This document shows, piece after piece, positions 9,018-20,294 of a stretch of 51,444 bases of DNA (the stretch's first letter is position 1; each line of letters opens with the position of its first letter). The notes below the pieces were generated by a model. That model was not told where the DNA came from, made no database searches, and worked only from the letters and a program-made list of their open reading frames with translations. Source of the DNA: Roseateles chitinivorans (lineage in GTDB: Bacteria > Pseudomonadota > Gammaproteobacteria > Burkholderiales > Burkholderiaceae_C); NCBI RefSeq assembly GCF_002761755.1, contig NZ_PEOG01000041.1, positions 1 through 51,444 on the forward strand, given 5' to 3'. Made by a program: the position numbers and the translations under genes.

Positions 9018-9024
9018 CGCCCCG

Positions 9025-10278
9025 TCACGCCGCAACGAACTCGTTCCACTTCTGCACCATGTACGCGTTCTCGTCCATGATCGCGTTCCAGCAGGCGATG
9101 CCGCTCATGCGCTGCTCGTAGCTGCCGCCGTCGCGCTTTTCGCCGGCCTTGGCCAGCAGATCGCCACCGGGGCTCTTGATGTCCTTCTCGGCCGCCTTGC
9201 CCTCCATCCAGTACGCCCACTCGTAGGGCGCCATCTGGGCCTTGGCGGTGTCCAGCACAGCGCTGTAGTAGCCCTGGCGATTCAGGTAGGCCCCGGCCCA
9301 GCCGTCGAGGAACCAGTTGATGAACTCGTAGGCGGCGTCCAGTTGCCGGCCCTTGAGCGTCCGTGGCACGCCGAAGCCGGCGGCCCACGCGCGATAGCCT
9401 TCCTTCAGCGGCTGGAAGTTGCAGGCGATGCCCTTCGTGCGCACGGCGGTGACCGCAGGACTCCACATCGACTGGATCACCACCTCGCCTGAAGCCATCA
9501 GGTTGACGCTCTCGTTGAAGTCCTTCCACAGCGCGCGGAACTGGCCGGCACGCTTCGCCTCGATCAGCGTCTTGATCGTGAGGTCGATCTCCTTGCGGGT
9601 CATGTTGCCCTTGTCCGGGTACTTGTAGAGGCCCGCCGCCTCGACCACCATCGCGGCGTCCATGATGCCGATCGACGGGATGTTCAGGATCGCTGCCTTG
9701 CCCTTGAACTCAGGATTGAGCAGTTCCTTCCAGCTCTCGATCGGACGCTTGATCAGGTCGGGCCGGATGCCCAGCGTGTCGGCGTTGTAGACAGTGGGGA
9801 TCAGCGTCATGTACTGCGTCGGCGCGGCGGCGAAGGCCTTCGCGTCGGGCTTCTCGACGTACATGACCTTCTTCGGCGCCGTGCCCTGGTCGCCGACCTT
9901 CTTGCCGCCGACCTCGCCGCGGGTGAAGAGCGGCGTGATCCGGTCGGCGTTCTTGATCCGCCGGGTGTCGATGCCCTGCAGGTTGCCCGTCGGCAGGATC
10001 TTCTTGAGGCTGAAGTACTCGGTGTCGATCAGGTCGAAGCTGTTCGGCGCGGTGACCGCGCGTTTGGACACGTCATCCGTCGTCACGGCGATGTACTGGA
10101 TCTTGATGCCGGTGTCGGCCTCGAACTTCTCGGCAATCGCCTTGTCCTGGTTCACCGCGGTGCCGAGGTAGCGCAGGACGGGCTTGGCCTGGGCATGCAC
10201 GAACGGAAAGCCCATCGTGCCCACACCGGCGACGGTGGCAGCGCCGGCGGTCTTCAGCAATTGGCGGCGGGTGGTCAT
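9025..10278 (-). CDS. ABC transporter periplasmic substrate-binding protein, PotD/PotF type
   Basis: This 417-residue extracellular solute-binding protein begins MTTRRQLLKTAG followed by a hydrophobic stretch ending FVHAQA, a twin-arginine-like export signal. The mature part starts KPVLRYLGTAVNQDKAIAEKFEADTG, the typical first strand and helix of the PotD/family-1-like fold. A GAGGAG lies before the ATG at 10278; an in-frame TTG just upstream is not needed. The N-terminal RR motif suggests Tat export, which is not universal for this family. The ligand pocket cannot be read from sequence; proximity to a hydantoin-racemase-family enzyme hints at a ureide or amino-acid derivative. Confidence 0.87.
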   Translation of the reverse strand: MTTRRQLLKTAGAATVAGVGTMGFPFVHAQAKPVLRYLGTAVNQDKAIAEKFEADTGIKIQYIAVTTDDVSKRAVTAPNSFDLIDTEYFSLKKILPTGNLQGIDTRRIKNADRITPLFTRGEVGGKKVGDQGTAPKKVMYVEKPDAKAFAAAPTQYMTLIPTVYNADTLGIRPDLIKRPIESWKELLNPEFKGKAAILNIPSIGIMDAAMVVEAAGLYKYPDKGNMTRKEIDLTIKTLIEAKRAGQFRALWKDFNESVNLMASGEVVIQSMWSPAVTAVRTKGIACNFQPLKEGYRAWAAGFGVPRTLKGRQLDAAYEFINWFLDGWAGAYLNRQGYYSAVLDTAKAQMAPYEWAYWMEGKAAEKDIKSPGGDLLAKAGEKRDGGSYEQRMSGIACWNAIMDENAYMVQKWNEFVAA

Positions 10279-10359
10279 CAAGCGTCTCCTCGAGAAGGGT
10301 GGCTGGGATCAGGGATGAGAAATCGGGAATGAGAGAAATCAGGATGGGAGATCGGGAAG

Positions 10360-11388
10360 TCAGGCCTCGAGCACATGGACGTCCGCTTCGCGCCATTGCA
10401 TCGTGGCGCGGTCGCCCGGGCTCAGCGGACTCGCATGGAACTGGCTATCGCTCATGGCGGCAGTCCAGTCGGGGCCGGCCGCGTCGTCGAGTTCACTGCC
10501 GGTGTCTGCGCCCAGGTGGACCAGCACCTGGCTGCCCTGGTACTCGACGTCGATCACGGTGGCCGGCATGGCGGATCCTCCTGTCGCGCTGGTCCCCTCG
10601 GAGCGCCCGACGAGGACCCGGTCGCATCGCACCGCGACCTTGCCGGCCGGCGTCTCCATCACGTTGTGGGCGCCGATGAAGCGGGCGACGAATTCGGTGC
10701 GGGGCCGCTCGAACACCTCTCGCGGCGCGCCAGCCTGCTCGATGCGGCCCTGGTTCATGACGACGACGAGGTCCGCCAGTGCCATGGCTTCCTCCTGGGA
10801 GTGGGTGACATGCACGAAGCTCATGCCGAGTTCGCGATGCCAGCGCTTGAGCTCGGCGCGCATCCGGACGCGCAGGAAGGGATCGAGCGCCGACAGCGGC
10901 TCGTCCAGCAGCAGCACGCGCGGCTGCATCATCAGCGCGCGAGCCAGCGCGACGCGCTGTTGCTGACCGCCCGAGAGCGCGGCGGGCAGACGCGCCGCAT
11001 AAGGCGTCATGTGGACCAGCTCGAGCAGCTCGCGGGCGCGGGCGTCCCGCTGGGCCTTGGGCTGCCCTTTCATGCGCGCACTGAAGGCCACGTTGTCCAG
11101 CACGCTCAGGTGCGGGAACAACGCATAGCTCTGGAACATCATCGCGGTGCCGCGCTCCGCGGGCGACAGGTGAGTGATCTCACGGCCTGACAGCACGACG
11201 TGGCCCTCGGTGGGCACCTCATGGCCCGCGATCATCCGCAAGGTGCTGGTCTTCCCGCAGCCCGACGGCCCGAGCAGGCAGCAGTAGCTGCCCCCCGCGA
11301 TGCGCAACTCGATGCCCGCCACCGCGGTGGCATCGCCGTATCGCTTGGTCAGCCCAATCAGCTCCAGATCGTTGCGCGCAGTCGTCAT
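10360..11388 (-). CDS. ABC transporter ATP-binding protein, PotA type
   Basis: The cytoplasmic ATPase subunit is 342 residues. It shows Walker A GPSGCGKTS at 40-48, signature LSGGQ at 138-142 and Walker B LLLDEP with D162/E163, followed by the H-loop VHVTHSQEEAM. The C-terminal hundred residues form a TOBE-like regulatory domain, as in PotA. It is the first gene of the leftward four-gene operon and is divergent from the hydantoin-racemase gene, with 104 bp between start codons. The ribosome site (AAAAAGA) is weak. Confidence 0.9.
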   Translation of the reverse strand: MTTARNDLELIGLTKRYGDATAVAGIELRIAGGSYCCLLGPSGCGKTSTLRMIAGHEVPTEGHVVLSGREITHLSPAERGTAMMFQSYALFPHLSVLDNVAFSARMKGQPKAQRDARARELLELVHMTPYAARLPAALSGGQQQRVALARALMMQPRVLLLDEPLSALDPFLRVRMRAELKRWHRELGMSFVHVTHSQEEAMALADLVVVMNQGRIEQAGAPREVFERPRTEFVARFIGAHNVMETPAGKVAVRCDRVLVGRSEGTSATGGSAMPATVIDVEYQGSQVLVHLGADTGSELDDAAGPDWTAAMSDSQFHASPLSPGDRATMQWREADVHVLEA

Positions 11389-11394
11389 GGTCTT

Positions 11395-11422
11395 TTTGTA
11401 TGCATAAGCTGTGCCATATCAT
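11395..11422 (+). promoter_or_regulatory. Predicted promoter of the racemase gene
   Basis: TTTGTA (11395-11400), a 16-bp spacer and TATCAT (11417-11422) form a moderate sigma-70-like promoter for the rightward gene. The divergent ABC operon must have its own promoter in the same 104 bp, which I could not assign. Confidence 0.4.
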
Positions 11423-11436
11423 CGACCGCGCTGTCT

Positions 11437-11454
11437 ACTGGATGTCACACCAGT
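11437..11454. promoter_or_regulatory. Inverted repeat, possible GntR operator
   Basis: ACTGG (11437-11441) and CCAGT (11450-11454) form a perfect inverted repeat with an 8-bp spacer between the divergent starts and just downstream of the predicted promoter. The GntR/FCD regulator encoded at 12284-13021 is the obvious candidate to bind it. Confidence 0.45.
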
Positions 11455-11492
11455 CGTGTGCACAAGGCACCTGGCAGGTGCATGGAGCCCCA

Positions 11493-12236
11493 ATGAAGCT
11501 ACTGCTGATCAACCCCAACACCTCGCTGCCGATGACGCGGAGCATTGCGGAAGCCGCGAGCGCGGTGGCCGCGCCGGGCACCGAGATCGTGGCCCGCTGC
11601 CCCACGTTCGGGCCGGTGTCGATCGAGGGACACCTGGACGATGCCTTCGGGGCCGCGGGCGTGGCGGAGCAGGCGATGGTGGCGGCGCGGGAGGGCTTTG
11701 ACGCGACGGTGATCGCCTGCTTCGGCGACCCCGGACTGGACGCGGCACGCGAGGCGCTGCCCGGACCGGTGCTCGGCATTGCGGAGGCCGCCTTCCGCGC
11801 GGCGTCCATCGTGGCGACGGGGTTCTCGGTCGTGACGACGATGACGCGCACCTGCGTGATCGCCGAGCGGCTGGTGAGTCGCTATGGATGCGAGTCGACG
11901 TGCCGCGGCATCCACGGCACGGACATCGAGGTGTTGTCGCTGGAGTCGTGCGACGAGGCCACGCTGGCACGGATCGAAGCGGCCTCGCGCGTGGCGTTGG
12001 CGCGCGATCGCAGCGAGGCCATCGTGCTCGGCTGCGCCGGGATGGCCGCGCTGTGCGAGGAGTTGCAGCGGCGCCTGGATGTGCCGGTGATCGACGGGCT
12101 GGCAGTGGCCGTGAAGCTGGCCGAGGCCCTGTCGGCACTGCGGCTCAGGACGGCCAAGCGCGGCGACTACGCGCCGCCGTTGAGCAAGCGCTGGACCGGA
12201 TGGGCCGCAGGTTTCGGCCGCGACGTCACGGCATAG
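11493..12236 (+). CDS. Asp/Glu/hydantoin racemase family protein
   Basis: The 247-residue cytoplasmic protein begins MKLLLINPNTSLPMT, the classic start of hydantoin racemases (HyuE). The two catalytic cysteines expected for a cofactor-independent racemase are present at C76 (VIACFGDPG) and C181 (VLGCAGM). HyuE interconverts D- and L-5-substituted hydantoins; relatives act on aspartate, glutamate or allantoin. The neighbouring PotABCD-type importer and GntR regulator suggest a small catabolic unit for an imported chiral nitrogen compound, but no hydantoinase or carbamoylase lies here. I chose the ATG at 11493 because it gives the family N-terminus; the frame is open upstream. Confidence 0.85.
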   Translation: MKLLLINPNTSLPMTRSIAEAASAVAAPGTEIVARCPTFGPVSIEGHLDDAFGAAGVAEQAMVAAREGFDATVIACFGDPGLDAAREALPGPVLGIAEAAFRAASIVATGFSVVTTMTRTCVIAERLVSRYGCESTCRGIHGTDIEVLSLESCDEATLARIEAASRVALARDRSEAIVLGCAGMAALCEELQRRLDVPVIDGLAVAVKLAEALSALRLRTAKRGDYAPPLSKRWTGWAAGFGRDVTA

Positions 12237-12255
12237 ACCTCAGACGTCACGGCAT
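12222..12255. repeat. 13-bp direct repeat across the racemase stop codon
   Basis: GACGTCACGGCAT occurs at 12222-12234 and again at 12243-12255. The first copy includes part of the stop codon. It is probably a small local duplication. Confidence 0.7.
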
Positions 12256-12283
12256 GGGCATCGCGGCCCGCGTTCAAGCCGGA

Positions 12284-13021
12284 TCACGCCTTGGCGGCCG
12301 GCTTGCGGCGCTGCTTGGTCCCGCGGGGCGGCGTTTCGGGCTCTAGTTGGAAGATCTGGCGGAAGTCCATTTCGCCGGCCGTTTCAGCGGGAGGACGAAT
12401 GCCCTGCTCCACGTGCGTCAGGTGCTCGAGCATGAGCCGCTCCGCGCGGCGGGGGTCGCCAGCCTCGATGGCGGCCACGATGTCGTCGTGCTCGTGATCG
12501 GGGCAGGCACTGGAGGCCAGCGCGTCGTACTGCGCGATCGCCAGACCGGTGAGCGCCACCAGACGCCGGACGGTGTCGATGAACAGGCGGTTCTCGGTGC
12601 ATTCCGCCAGTCGGAGGTGGAAGGCGCCGGTCAGTTGCGCCAGCGCGGCGCGATCGCCGGCGGCGCGGGCATCGGCCTCATGCTTGAGGTGCTGCCGCAT
12701 CGCGGCGAGCTGGGACTGGCCAGCGGACCCGGCCAGCTCGGCGCTCAACTGGGCGGCGATGGCGCGCTCCACGGCGCGGCGCATCGCGAAGACGTCGCTG
12801 AGATCGCGCGGGGTCGGACTGGCGACGAAGGCGCCGCGGTTCAGGTGCAGGTCGATCACCAGTTCCTGGCTCAGCCGGTTCAGGACTTCGCGGATGCGGG
12901 TGCGACTCGCCTGGAAGGCGCTGGCCAGGCGCTCCTCGTTCAGCTTGGTCCCTGGCAGCAGCCGCCGTTCACTGATGGCGGTGTAGATGCGCTCGTAGAT
13001 TTCCTGATTGGTCAGCGGCAT
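12284..13021 (-). CDS. GntR-family transcriptional regulator, FCD subfamily
   Basis: This 245-residue regulator has an N-terminal winged helix (QEIYERIYTAISERRLLPGTKLNEERLASAF, then SRTRIREVLNRLSQELVIDL) and a C-terminal all-helical FCD ligand domain from about residue 80 to 220. The C-terminal tail (GTKQRRKPAAKA) is short and basic. It converges on the racemase gene with 47 bp between stops. By position it most likely controls the racemase and ABC importer through the inverted repeat at 11437-11454. The ligand is unknown. Confidence 0.88.
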   Translation of the reverse strand: MPLTNQEIYERIYTAISERRLLPGTKLNEERLASAFQASRTRIREVLNRLSQELVIDLHLNRGAFVASPTPRDLSDVFAMRRAVERAIAAQLSAELAGSAGQSQLAAMRQHLKHEADARAAGDRAALAQLTGAFHLRLAECTENRLFIDTVRRLVALTGLAIAQYDALASSACPDHEHDDIVAAIEAGDPRRAERLMLEHLTHVEQGIRPPAETAGEMDFRQIFQLEPETPPRGTKQRRKPAAKA

Positions 13022-13092
13022 GGCGGCGGCAACGGCGGGCAGACAAGGCAGCGATTATGCGCGCCCGATTGTCGACAAAGCCTTGCGGCCGC

Positions 13093-13680
13093 TCACGCGC
13101 CGCAGGTCGCCTGCCTGAACGACACCGCCAGGATCTCGGCCACCTGATCCAGCAACTGGACCGCGTCATCGTCGCGTTGCGGGTCATACGGCGCCGCGTC
13201 GGTCGCGGGCACACCGAGCAGCGCGTGGAACGGCGTGCAGCCCAGCGCCGCGGGCGACAGATGCTCGCCGAGGAAGCGATCGTCGTAGGGGGTCACCGGT
13301 CGCTCGGTCAGGTCGATCATCGTGCCTAGCATCCGCACGACATCGCCCCGGTGATCGCGCTGGACCACCCTCCCCCGCGACAGCACCGTCCGATAGCCCG
13401 AGCCATTGCTGCGCAGGCGGAACCGCTGCTCATAGGTGTCGGTGAAGCCGTCGAAATGCGCGCGCAGCGCCAGCATCATCGGCTCGAGGTCCTCCGGATG
13501 GACGCGGCAGCGCCAGAACGCGGTGCTGTCCGGCTGCTCCGGATGCGGAAAGCCCAGATGCTCCTTCCAGCGCGGCGAGTAATGCACCAGCTCCAGCGGC
13601 GGGTTCAAGTCCCAGACACCGAAGGCGCCACGCTCGATCGCCGTCCGCCAGCGCCTGACTTCGTCATGACGGATCCCCAT
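13093..13680 (-). CDS. Orphan PAS-domain protein
   Basis: The 195-residue protein carries one PAS fold of the PAS_3 type over about residues 8-130: an N-terminal helix and strand (RTAIERGAFGVWDLN), a core segment HYSPRWKEHLGF, the conserved VHPEDLEPM region, and the final strand ending GTMIDLTER, a typical PAS/PAC boundary. No kinase, GGDEF, EAL or DNA-binding domain follows; the last 60 residues are unlike any domain I recognise. It may be a sensory partner of another protein or a degenerate remnant of a larger sensor. Its start lacks a good ribosome site. Confidence 0.75.
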   Translation of the reverse strand: MGIRHDEVRRWRTAIERGAFGVWDLNPPLELVHYSPRWKEHLGFPHPEQPDSTAFWRCRVHPEDLEPMMLALRAHFDGFTDTYEQRFRLRSNGSGYRTVLSRGRVVQRDHRGDVVRMLGTMIDLTERPVTPYDDRFLGEHLSPAALGCTPFHALLGVPATDAAPYDPQRDDDAVQLLDQVAEILAVSFRQATCGA

Positions 13681-13851
13681 GGAGAGGCATCTTGCGCGCG
13701 ACGCCGGGCAGGGTCAACGGCAGCTTCCCCTCGAAGCGGGGAGCCGTGCCGCGGCGCCACAGGCGACCGGCAGGCAGCTTGACAGCCCCGGCGGACCGCT
13801 CCGTCGCCCTTCAACTCGGCGGCGACATGACCGCGGCGGCGATCGACCTCG

Positions 13852-15192
13852 CTATCTCGGCTCGTACATGTAGCGCCGGGTCAGCGGGACTGGCGCGGGA
13901 CCGCCGTCGCGCTTGCTGGCCAGGATCTGGTACAGGCCCAGTTCGCCCGTCTCGAATTCCAGCGCGGAGGCCGCCATGTAGAGGCGCCAGATCCGGTAAT
14001 GCGCCTCGTCGACATGCTGCAGGGCCTGCTCATGCCCCTCCTCGAGCTTGGCCACCCAGGCGCGCAGCGTGCGCGCGTAATGCATGCGCAGGCCCTCGAC
14101 GTCATGGAGTTCGAATTGCTGCTGCTCCATCACCCGCATCACGTTGCTCGCCCGGTCCAGCTCGCCGTCCGGGAAGACATAGCGGTTGATGAACTTCGAC
14201 GACAGCGCCTGACCCCAGCCGTCCTCCTCATGGGTGATGCCATGGTTCAGGAACAGCCCGCCGGGCTTGAGCAGCCGATGCACGCTGCCGAAGTAGGTCG
14301 GCAGGTTCTTGAGTCCGACGTGCTCGAACATGCCCACGCTGGAGACCTTGTCGAATTGCCCGCTCATGTCCCGGTAGTCGCACAGGCGCACTTCCACCTG
14401 CCCCTGCAGGCCGGCCGCTTCGATGCGCTGGCGGGCGAGCGCAAGCTGCCGCTCCGACAGCGTGATGCCGGTGGCCTTCACGCCGTAATGACGCGCCGCA
14501 TGCATCACCAGCGCGCCCCAGCCGCAGCCGATGTCCAGCAGTTCCTCGCCGGGCTGCAGCCGCAGCTTGCGGCAGATGTGGTCCAGCTTGGCCCACTGGG
14601 CCTGCGCGAGGCTCGTCTCCTCGGTCTCGTAATAGGCGCAGGAATAGACCATCGCCGGGTCCAGCCAGAGCGCGTAGAAATCGTTGGACAGGTCGTAATG
14701 GAAGGCGATCGCGGCCTTGTTCTCGGCCCGGGTGTGGCGGCGCACCCCGTCGGCGCGCAGGTCCGCGTCGGCGGCGCCGGGTGGCGGCGCCAGCAGGCGG
14801 ACCGCCAGGCGCAGGCGATCGCTCCAGGACAGCGTCAGCTCGGGCAGGTGGTCCTTGAGCTGCAGCGCGGCGAAGAAGTCCCCCTCGACGTCGATCTGCT
14901 GGGTGAAGTAGGCCTCGGCGAAGCGCAGCGGATCGCGGCCCAGCAGCAGCCGGCGCAGCGCCGTCGGCTCGTTCAGGACCAGGGTGAACTCGGGCGGCTG
15001 ATGGGCCTGCCGGCCCAGTCGCGTGGCCCAATGCCCCAGGCGCAGCCCCATGCTGCCGGGGTAGGCGGAGAACAGGCGCTGCAGCAGGGTCAGGCCGGCG
15101 GGCGGCAGCGGCGGCGCGCCCGAGACGCCGGCGATGACCTCGGCCGCGCGGGCGGCGGCGGCCGACGTGGGGGACAACAGTTCCTGATCCAT
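13852..15192 (-). CDS. cfa: Cyclopropane-fatty-acyl-phospholipid synthase family protein
   Basis: This SAM-dependent methyltransferase adds a methylene bridge across double bonds of membrane phospholipid acyl chains. An N-terminal lipid-binding part (about 1-150) precedes the methyltransferase domain, with NKAAIAFHYDLSNDFYALWLD and the SAM motif DIGCGWG at 220-226, then EHVGLKNLPTYF, which is typical of CFA synthases. I prefer the ATG at 15192 (446 residues) with GAGGA just upstream over a GTG 24 nt earlier. It stands alone; the oxidoreductase and DUF1365 genes that often accompany cfa homologues are not here, which supports a stand-alone CFA synthase. Confidence 0.9.
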   Translation of the reverse strand: MDQELLSPTSAAAARAAEVIAGVSGAPPLPPAGLTLLQRLFSAYPGSMGLRLGHWATRLGRQAHQPPEFTLVLNEPTALRRLLLGRDPLRFAEAYFTQQIDVEGDFFAALQLKDHLPELTLSWSDRLRLAVRLLAPPPGAADADLRADGVRRHTRAENKAAIAFHYDLSNDFYALWLDPAMVYSCAYYETEETSLAQAQWAKLDHICRKLRLQPGEELLDIGCGWGALVMHAARHYGVKATGITLSERQLALARQRIEAAGLQGQVEVRLCDYRDMSGQFDKVSSVGMFEHVGLKNLPTYFGSVHRLLKPGGLFLNHGITHEEDGWGQALSSKFINRYVFPDGELDRASNVMRVMEQQQFELHDVEGLRMHYARTLRAWVAKLEEGHEQALQHVDEAHYRIWRLYMAASALEFETGELGLYQILASKRDGGPAPVPLTRRYMYEPR

Positions 15193-15527
15193 GCGAGTCC
15201 TCGTCCGAAACACCACGAAAGCATGTTGGTCGGAAGCACCGCGGGGTCAGTTCTTGCGCACCTCGCGAGCTGGCGGCCAGGAGTTGTCGGGGGATGTTAG
15301 CCAAAGCGACACCCCCCGCCCGGATTGGGGACATTGCTGCAATCTGCATGCCCGCCGCCCTCTGGCGGGGGACACGCGCGAGCGCGTTGCGCCCTCGCAC
15401 ACCCTCGCCCAAAGGAGTCATCACAAGCCCGCCGGCCAGGGCCACAATCAGCCCCCATCGCCCGAGAGAAACCCGTCTGGCCCCGGGTCCCAGGACCGCG
15501 CCAGGACCAAAAGCCAAGGAGTGAGCC
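15193..15527. other. Intergenic region between divergent cfa and acnA
   Basis: These 335 bp hold the promoters of both genes. I see a modest hairpin at 15351-15369 (CCCGCC/GGCGGG) in what may be the acnA leader and an AAGGAG ribosome site just before acnA. I could not assign a convincing -35/-10 pair, and no small gene is supported. Confidence 0.5.
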
Positions 15528-18251
<2,724 letters not shown>

Positions 18252-18331
18252 GCGGCGGGACCGGCCCGGTGGTCCGATCGGGGCCAGCGGAATTTCGCGA
18301 GGCCTGTCGAAATCCGGCAGCGCCAGACGTC

Positions 18332-18366
18332 ATGAGGGTGAGACGGCCGAGGTCGTCCACCCTCAT
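18332..18366 (+). terminator. Terminator-like hairpin after acnA
   Basis: ATGAGGGTG (18332-18340) pairs perfectly with CACCCTCAT (18358-18366), and inner GACG/CGTC extends the stem past a one-base bulge. Only a short TTT follows, so it may be a weak intrinsic terminator or an mRNA 3' stabiliser. Confidence 0.5.
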
Positions 18367-18407
18367 TTACTTCCAGCGTCCCGCCGGGACCCTTTCAGGA
18401 GCATGTC

Positions 18408-18830
18408 ATGCGATTCATGGTCATCGTCAAGGCCGACAGCCACAGCGAAGCGGGCGAGATGCCCAGCACCGAACTGCTCGCCGCCATGGGCGCCTACAAC
18501 GAGGCGCTGGTCAAGGCCGGCATCATGAAGTCCGGCGAAGGCCTGCACCCCAGCCGCAAGGGCGTGCGGGTGCGCTTCTCCGGCGAGTCCCGCACCGTCA
18601 CCGACGGCCCGTTCGCCGAGACCAAGGAGCTGATCGCCGGCTTCTGGATCTGGGAATGCGCCTCGCTGGAGGAGGCGATCGAGTGGGTGAAGAAGTGCCC
18701 CAATCCGCAGACGGGAGACTCGGATATCGAGATCCGACAGATCTTCGAGGCCGAGGATTTCGGCGAGGCGTTCACGCCGGAGCTGCGTGAGCAGGAAGAC
18801 CGCCTGCGCGCCGAGATCGAGAGGCGCTGA
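18408..18830 (+). CDS. YciI-like DGPF-domain protein
   Basis: The 140-residue protein belongs to the YCII-related family. The family motif DGPF is at residues 66-69, followed by AETKELIAGFWIWE, and the N-terminal strand MRFMVIVKAD is typical. Such proteins are small cytosolic ferredoxin-fold proteins, often next to or fused with ECF sigma factors in environmental bacteria; no sigma factor is present here. Biochemical function is unclear for most members. It converges on the CsgG-like gene with 24 bp between stops. Confidence 0.85.
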   Translation: MRFMVIVKADSHSEAGEMPSTELLAAMGAYNEALVKAGIMKSGEGLHPSRKGVRVRFSGESRTVTDGPFAETKELIAGFWIWECASLEEAIEWVKKCPNPQTGDSDIEIRQIFEAEDFGEAFTPELREQEDRLRAEIERR

Positions 18831-18854
18831 GGCGCGCCCCTCTCCCGCGGTGTC

Positions 18855-19805
18855 TTACTTGCCGGTCGTCCCCGTCGTCCCCGACGTGGCCGGCTTCTTC
18901 GCCGCCGGCTTGGCGGCCGGCTTCGGCGCGGCCTTCGGTGCGGCCGGCTGGTCCAGTTCCTTGGACGCGGCGGTCGAGCCGCCCTGCACGCCCAGTCGGC
19001 CACCGGTGCCCAGGCCGCCCTTGACCTGCTGCGCCTTGTAGTTGCGCAGCGCCTTGACCATCTGGTTGTACGAGTCCGCGAAGGCGGTCACGATGACCTT
19101 GCCAGCCGGCGTCTTGCCGTAGGCGCCGCCAGCGATCGCGGTGTTGCTGAAGAAGCTGGCGCCGCCGAAACCGAAGTCGAAGTTCTTGGCCGTGCCTTCC
19201 GCGGCCGAGATCTGCACGCCGGAGCGGTTGTCCACCAGCAGCAGCGTCGTGGACGCCTCGTTCTGGCTGACGTTGGCCGCGACCGCGGTCAGCAGGCCGA
19301 TGGCGCCGGTGCCGATGCCACCGCCACCACCGCCGGTCTTGCCGGCGAACTGGATCTCCGGGCTCATCGTGTAGTCGGCGGCGACCATCTGGCCCTGGCC
19401 GAAGTTGCTGCCCGCACGGACCTCGCCCGATTGCATCAGCGCGCGCTCGCGCTCCATGTTGGCGAAGGCCTTGCCGCGTTCGACGATCACGAAGCAGTTG
19501 GACTGCTGGACCATCAGGCGCAGCACCGGCACGGTGGAGCCCAGCTGGCGGTCGCGCAGCTGCGACCACCACGGCGCGTTGGTGTCCTCGAAGATCGCCA
19601 GCGTGCCCAGCGTCTCGTCGCAATGCTCGAGCTTGCTGTTCTGGTTCTCGGCGGTCGCGCCGCCGGCGGCGCCGGAGACCGTGCCCTTGTTCTCGCCCAT
19701 CGTCGGCGCACTGGCCAGGCAACCCGCGAGCAGCAGCGGGGACAGCAGCAGGGCCGACTTCAGCGCGAAGCCGGACATGGAAGTGGAGCGGGGAGTGGCG
19801 AGCAT
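18855..19805 (-). CDS. CsgG/HfaB-like outer-membrane lipoprotein
   Basis: The 316-residue protein has a lipoprotein signal with lipobox LLLAGC (C29). The mature part resembles the CsgG family: a segment with VLRLMVQQSNCFVIVERGKAFANMERERAL (the CsgG-type strand-helix with IVERG), then ADYTMSPEIQFAGK and a glycine-rich GGGGGGIGTGAIGLL run. CsgG forms the curli export pore and HfaB takes part in holdfast anchoring, but no csg or hfa genes are present here. The last 35 residues are Ala/Pro/Lys-rich (PKPAAKPAAKKPA). GGAGGA lies before the ATG at 19805. It is downstream of a small secreted protein on the same strand, probably cotranscribed. Confidence 0.75.
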   Translation of the reverse strand: MLATPRSTSMSGFALKSALLLSPLLLAGCLASAPTMGENKGTVSGAAGGATAENQNSKLEHCDETLGTLAIFEDTNAPWWSQLRDRQLGSTVPVLRLMVQQSNCFVIVERGKAFANMERERALMQSGEVRAGSNFGQGQMVAADYTMSPEIQFAGKTGGGGGGIGTGAIGLLTAVAANVSQNEASTTLLLVDNRSGVQISAAEGTAKNFDFGFGGASFFSNTAIAGGAYGKTPAGKVIVTAFADSYNQMVKALRNYKAQQVKGGLGTGGRLGVQGGSTAASKELDQPAAPKAAPKPAAKPAAKKPATSGTTGTTGK

Positions 19806-19907
19806 GGGATCCTCCAGTTTTTCTAAGGACATCTCAGGACGAGCGAAAACAACAACGACGGACACGACCCGGTCGGCCCGACCGGCCGGATCTGGGAAAC
19901 AGGGTGA

Positions 19908-20294
19908 TCAGTCGAGCGGGGTGGCGGGCGCGACGCCGTAATGGCCACCGACCGGCTGGCCATGCGGATTGCCGATCCAGATGCTGGTGCCGAAGACATC
20001 GCTGCAACCGCCCCAGGCGATCTCGAAGGCGCGCGGCTCCTCGTTGCGGGTCTGCGCATAGACCGACACGGTGCTGTCGGACGGACCGATCGTGTAGCAG
20101 ATCCGTGCCCACACCGGACGCGGCGACGACGCGACCACCGAGGCCGATCCCTCGGCATTGCCGTCGGAGGCCCTGGCCATCCATTTCGTGCCGCGGGTGG
20201 GTCCCGGGTTGTAGCTGAACACGTAAGGCACCTGGGCGATCGCCGCGATCGACGCGGCGAGCAGCCCGGCAGCCATCAGGCCTTTGGCCATCAT
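19908..20294 (-). CDS. Small secreted protein of unknown function
   Basis: This 128-residue protein has a clear Sec signal (MMAKGLMAAGLLAASIAAIA then QVPYVF). The mature part has two cysteines (RICYTIG and WGGCSDVF) that could form one disulfide, and is rich in Gly, Ser and aromatic residues. The preceding AAGGGGAAG is an acceptable ribosome site. It is 102 bp upstream of the CsgG-like gene on the same strand. I do not recognise the family; an exported substrate or partner of the CsgG-like protein is possible but unproven. A second ATG three nucleotides later could also be the start. Confidence 0.65.
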   Translation of the reverse strand: MMAKGLMAAGLLAASIAAIAQVPYVFSYNPGPTRGTKWMARASDGNAEGSASVVASSPRPVWARICYTIGPSDSTVSVYAQTRNEEPRAFEIAWGGCSDVFGTSIWIGNPHGQPVGGHYGVAPATPLD

